Shown one piece after another: positions 17,703 to 18,301 of a stretch of DNA of 18,301 bases. How positions within the stretch are numbered: position 1 is the stretch's first letter; every line of letters starts with the position of its first letter. Origin of the DNA: Whalleya microplaca. Taxonomy: Eukaryota; Ascomycota; Sordariomycetes; Xylariales; Xylariaceae. The stretch spans positions 1-18,301 of the forward strand of contig MU385817.1 in NCBI GenBank assembly GCA_022497155.1, written 5' to 3'. The notes below the pieces were generated by a model. That model worked only from the letters and a program-made list of their open reading frames with translations. It searched no databases and was not told the origin of the DNA. Made by a program: the position numbers and the translations under genes.

Positions 17703-18301
17703 AAATATTACTAAATAGTCAGATAGTTATATATACATAGTTTTAGCAGCTAATATACACTTATTTTTAATTTAATATCTTACTTTCGATTTACCTTAAT
17801 ACTTTGTCTTAAAATATTTAGCTCTCCCGGATAGGCTTTAATTTCCTTACCTTTTAATTAATCGAGTAAAAACAGTCTTTTATATTATACGTTACGGAGG
17901 CACAGAATTCATTAGTAATAGCTACTTGAAATATATTTACTGTCGAGCTTACTTTATTTTTATCCGATAAATCGCACGCGGATCATTTTATTTCGTCCGA
18001 TAGCCACCTGTCTCCCATACAAATCGAACTAAGCCATATGTTCGATCGATAGCCAGCCAGCTGCTTCATCCATATATCACATCCACGTCACTTGTTACCT
18101 ACGATTTACGAATTTTCTTTTTTTTATACACCAGGAATATAGAGCGCGATAATACCAGAGATACCAGACCGTATGTTTTTGCATACAAACCTGTCCATTT
18201 TACATAGGCAACGGTGACAAGCTGATTGTGCTGTTGGTATGTGGCTGGATGTAGCCAGCTATTGACACGTATACAATTTGTATGGACGACGATATCGGAT
18301 G
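17703..18301. other. Non-RIP intergenic sequence, no gene seen
   Basis: Base composition is more balanced and CA/TG are common. No open frame of at least 60 codons and no tRNA or other RNA gene was recognised on either strand. Small hairpins occur (GTATG/CATAC at 18171-18186; TGGCT/AGCCA at 18242-18257). It probably lies outside the repeat block, perhaps near a gene beyond the window. Confidence 0.5.

Overview
The window looks like a nuclear, AT-rich, gene-poor block from a filamentous ascomycete fungus (Pezizomycotina), heavily altered by repeat-induced point mutation (RIP). Three things point there. CpA and TpG dinucleotides are nearly absent over most of the window while CpG survives, which is the mark of C-to-T change in CpA context. 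Every reading frame is broken by TAA/TAG, mostly where Gln or Trp codons would be expected. The best-preserved element is a Ty3/Gypsy chromovirus typical of fungi. No intact protein-coding gene was found; the longest open stretches are pieces of dead transposon frames.

Layout. Positions 1-182 are featureless AT. Positions 183-391 hold a short, un-mutated foldback element with 32-bp internal repeats; a RIP-decayed relative lies at about 1958-2160. Positions 392-4077 are AT-rich decayed sequence with degenerate tandem repeats (649-710, 838-1010, 1003-1425), microsatellites and TA tracts, and no recognisable gene. Positions 4078-5297 carry a decayed coding-like frame of unknown identity. A complete LTR retrotransposon is inserted into it at 5298-12326, bounded by the 5-bp target duplication AACCG, and the interrupted sequence resumes at 12332. 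Positions 12596-12830 form an un-RIPed island. Positions 12850-17400 hold a second decayed coding block on the + strand, which may be the gag and protease half of another retroelement without reverse transcriptase. At about 17520 the composition changes abruptly to non-RIP sequence, which runs to the end with no gene seen.

The chromovirus reads, in order: 266-bp 5' LTR, gag (capsid-like region and CCHC zinc knuckle), then pol in the -1 frame with a protease region, reverse transcriptase, RNase H, integrase with D,D-35-E, and a C-terminal chromodomain. A tRNA-like segment with A-box and B-box similarity, a short polypurine tract and the 266-bp 3' LTR follow. The two LTRs differ at 37 of 266 sites by hand count, all transitions. 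The C losses fall mainly on one strand in one LTR and on the other strand in the other LTR, a direct trace of the RIP process.

All domain readings were made by eye from decayed frames, taking TAA/TAG as former Gln or Trp codons. No database comparison was possible.
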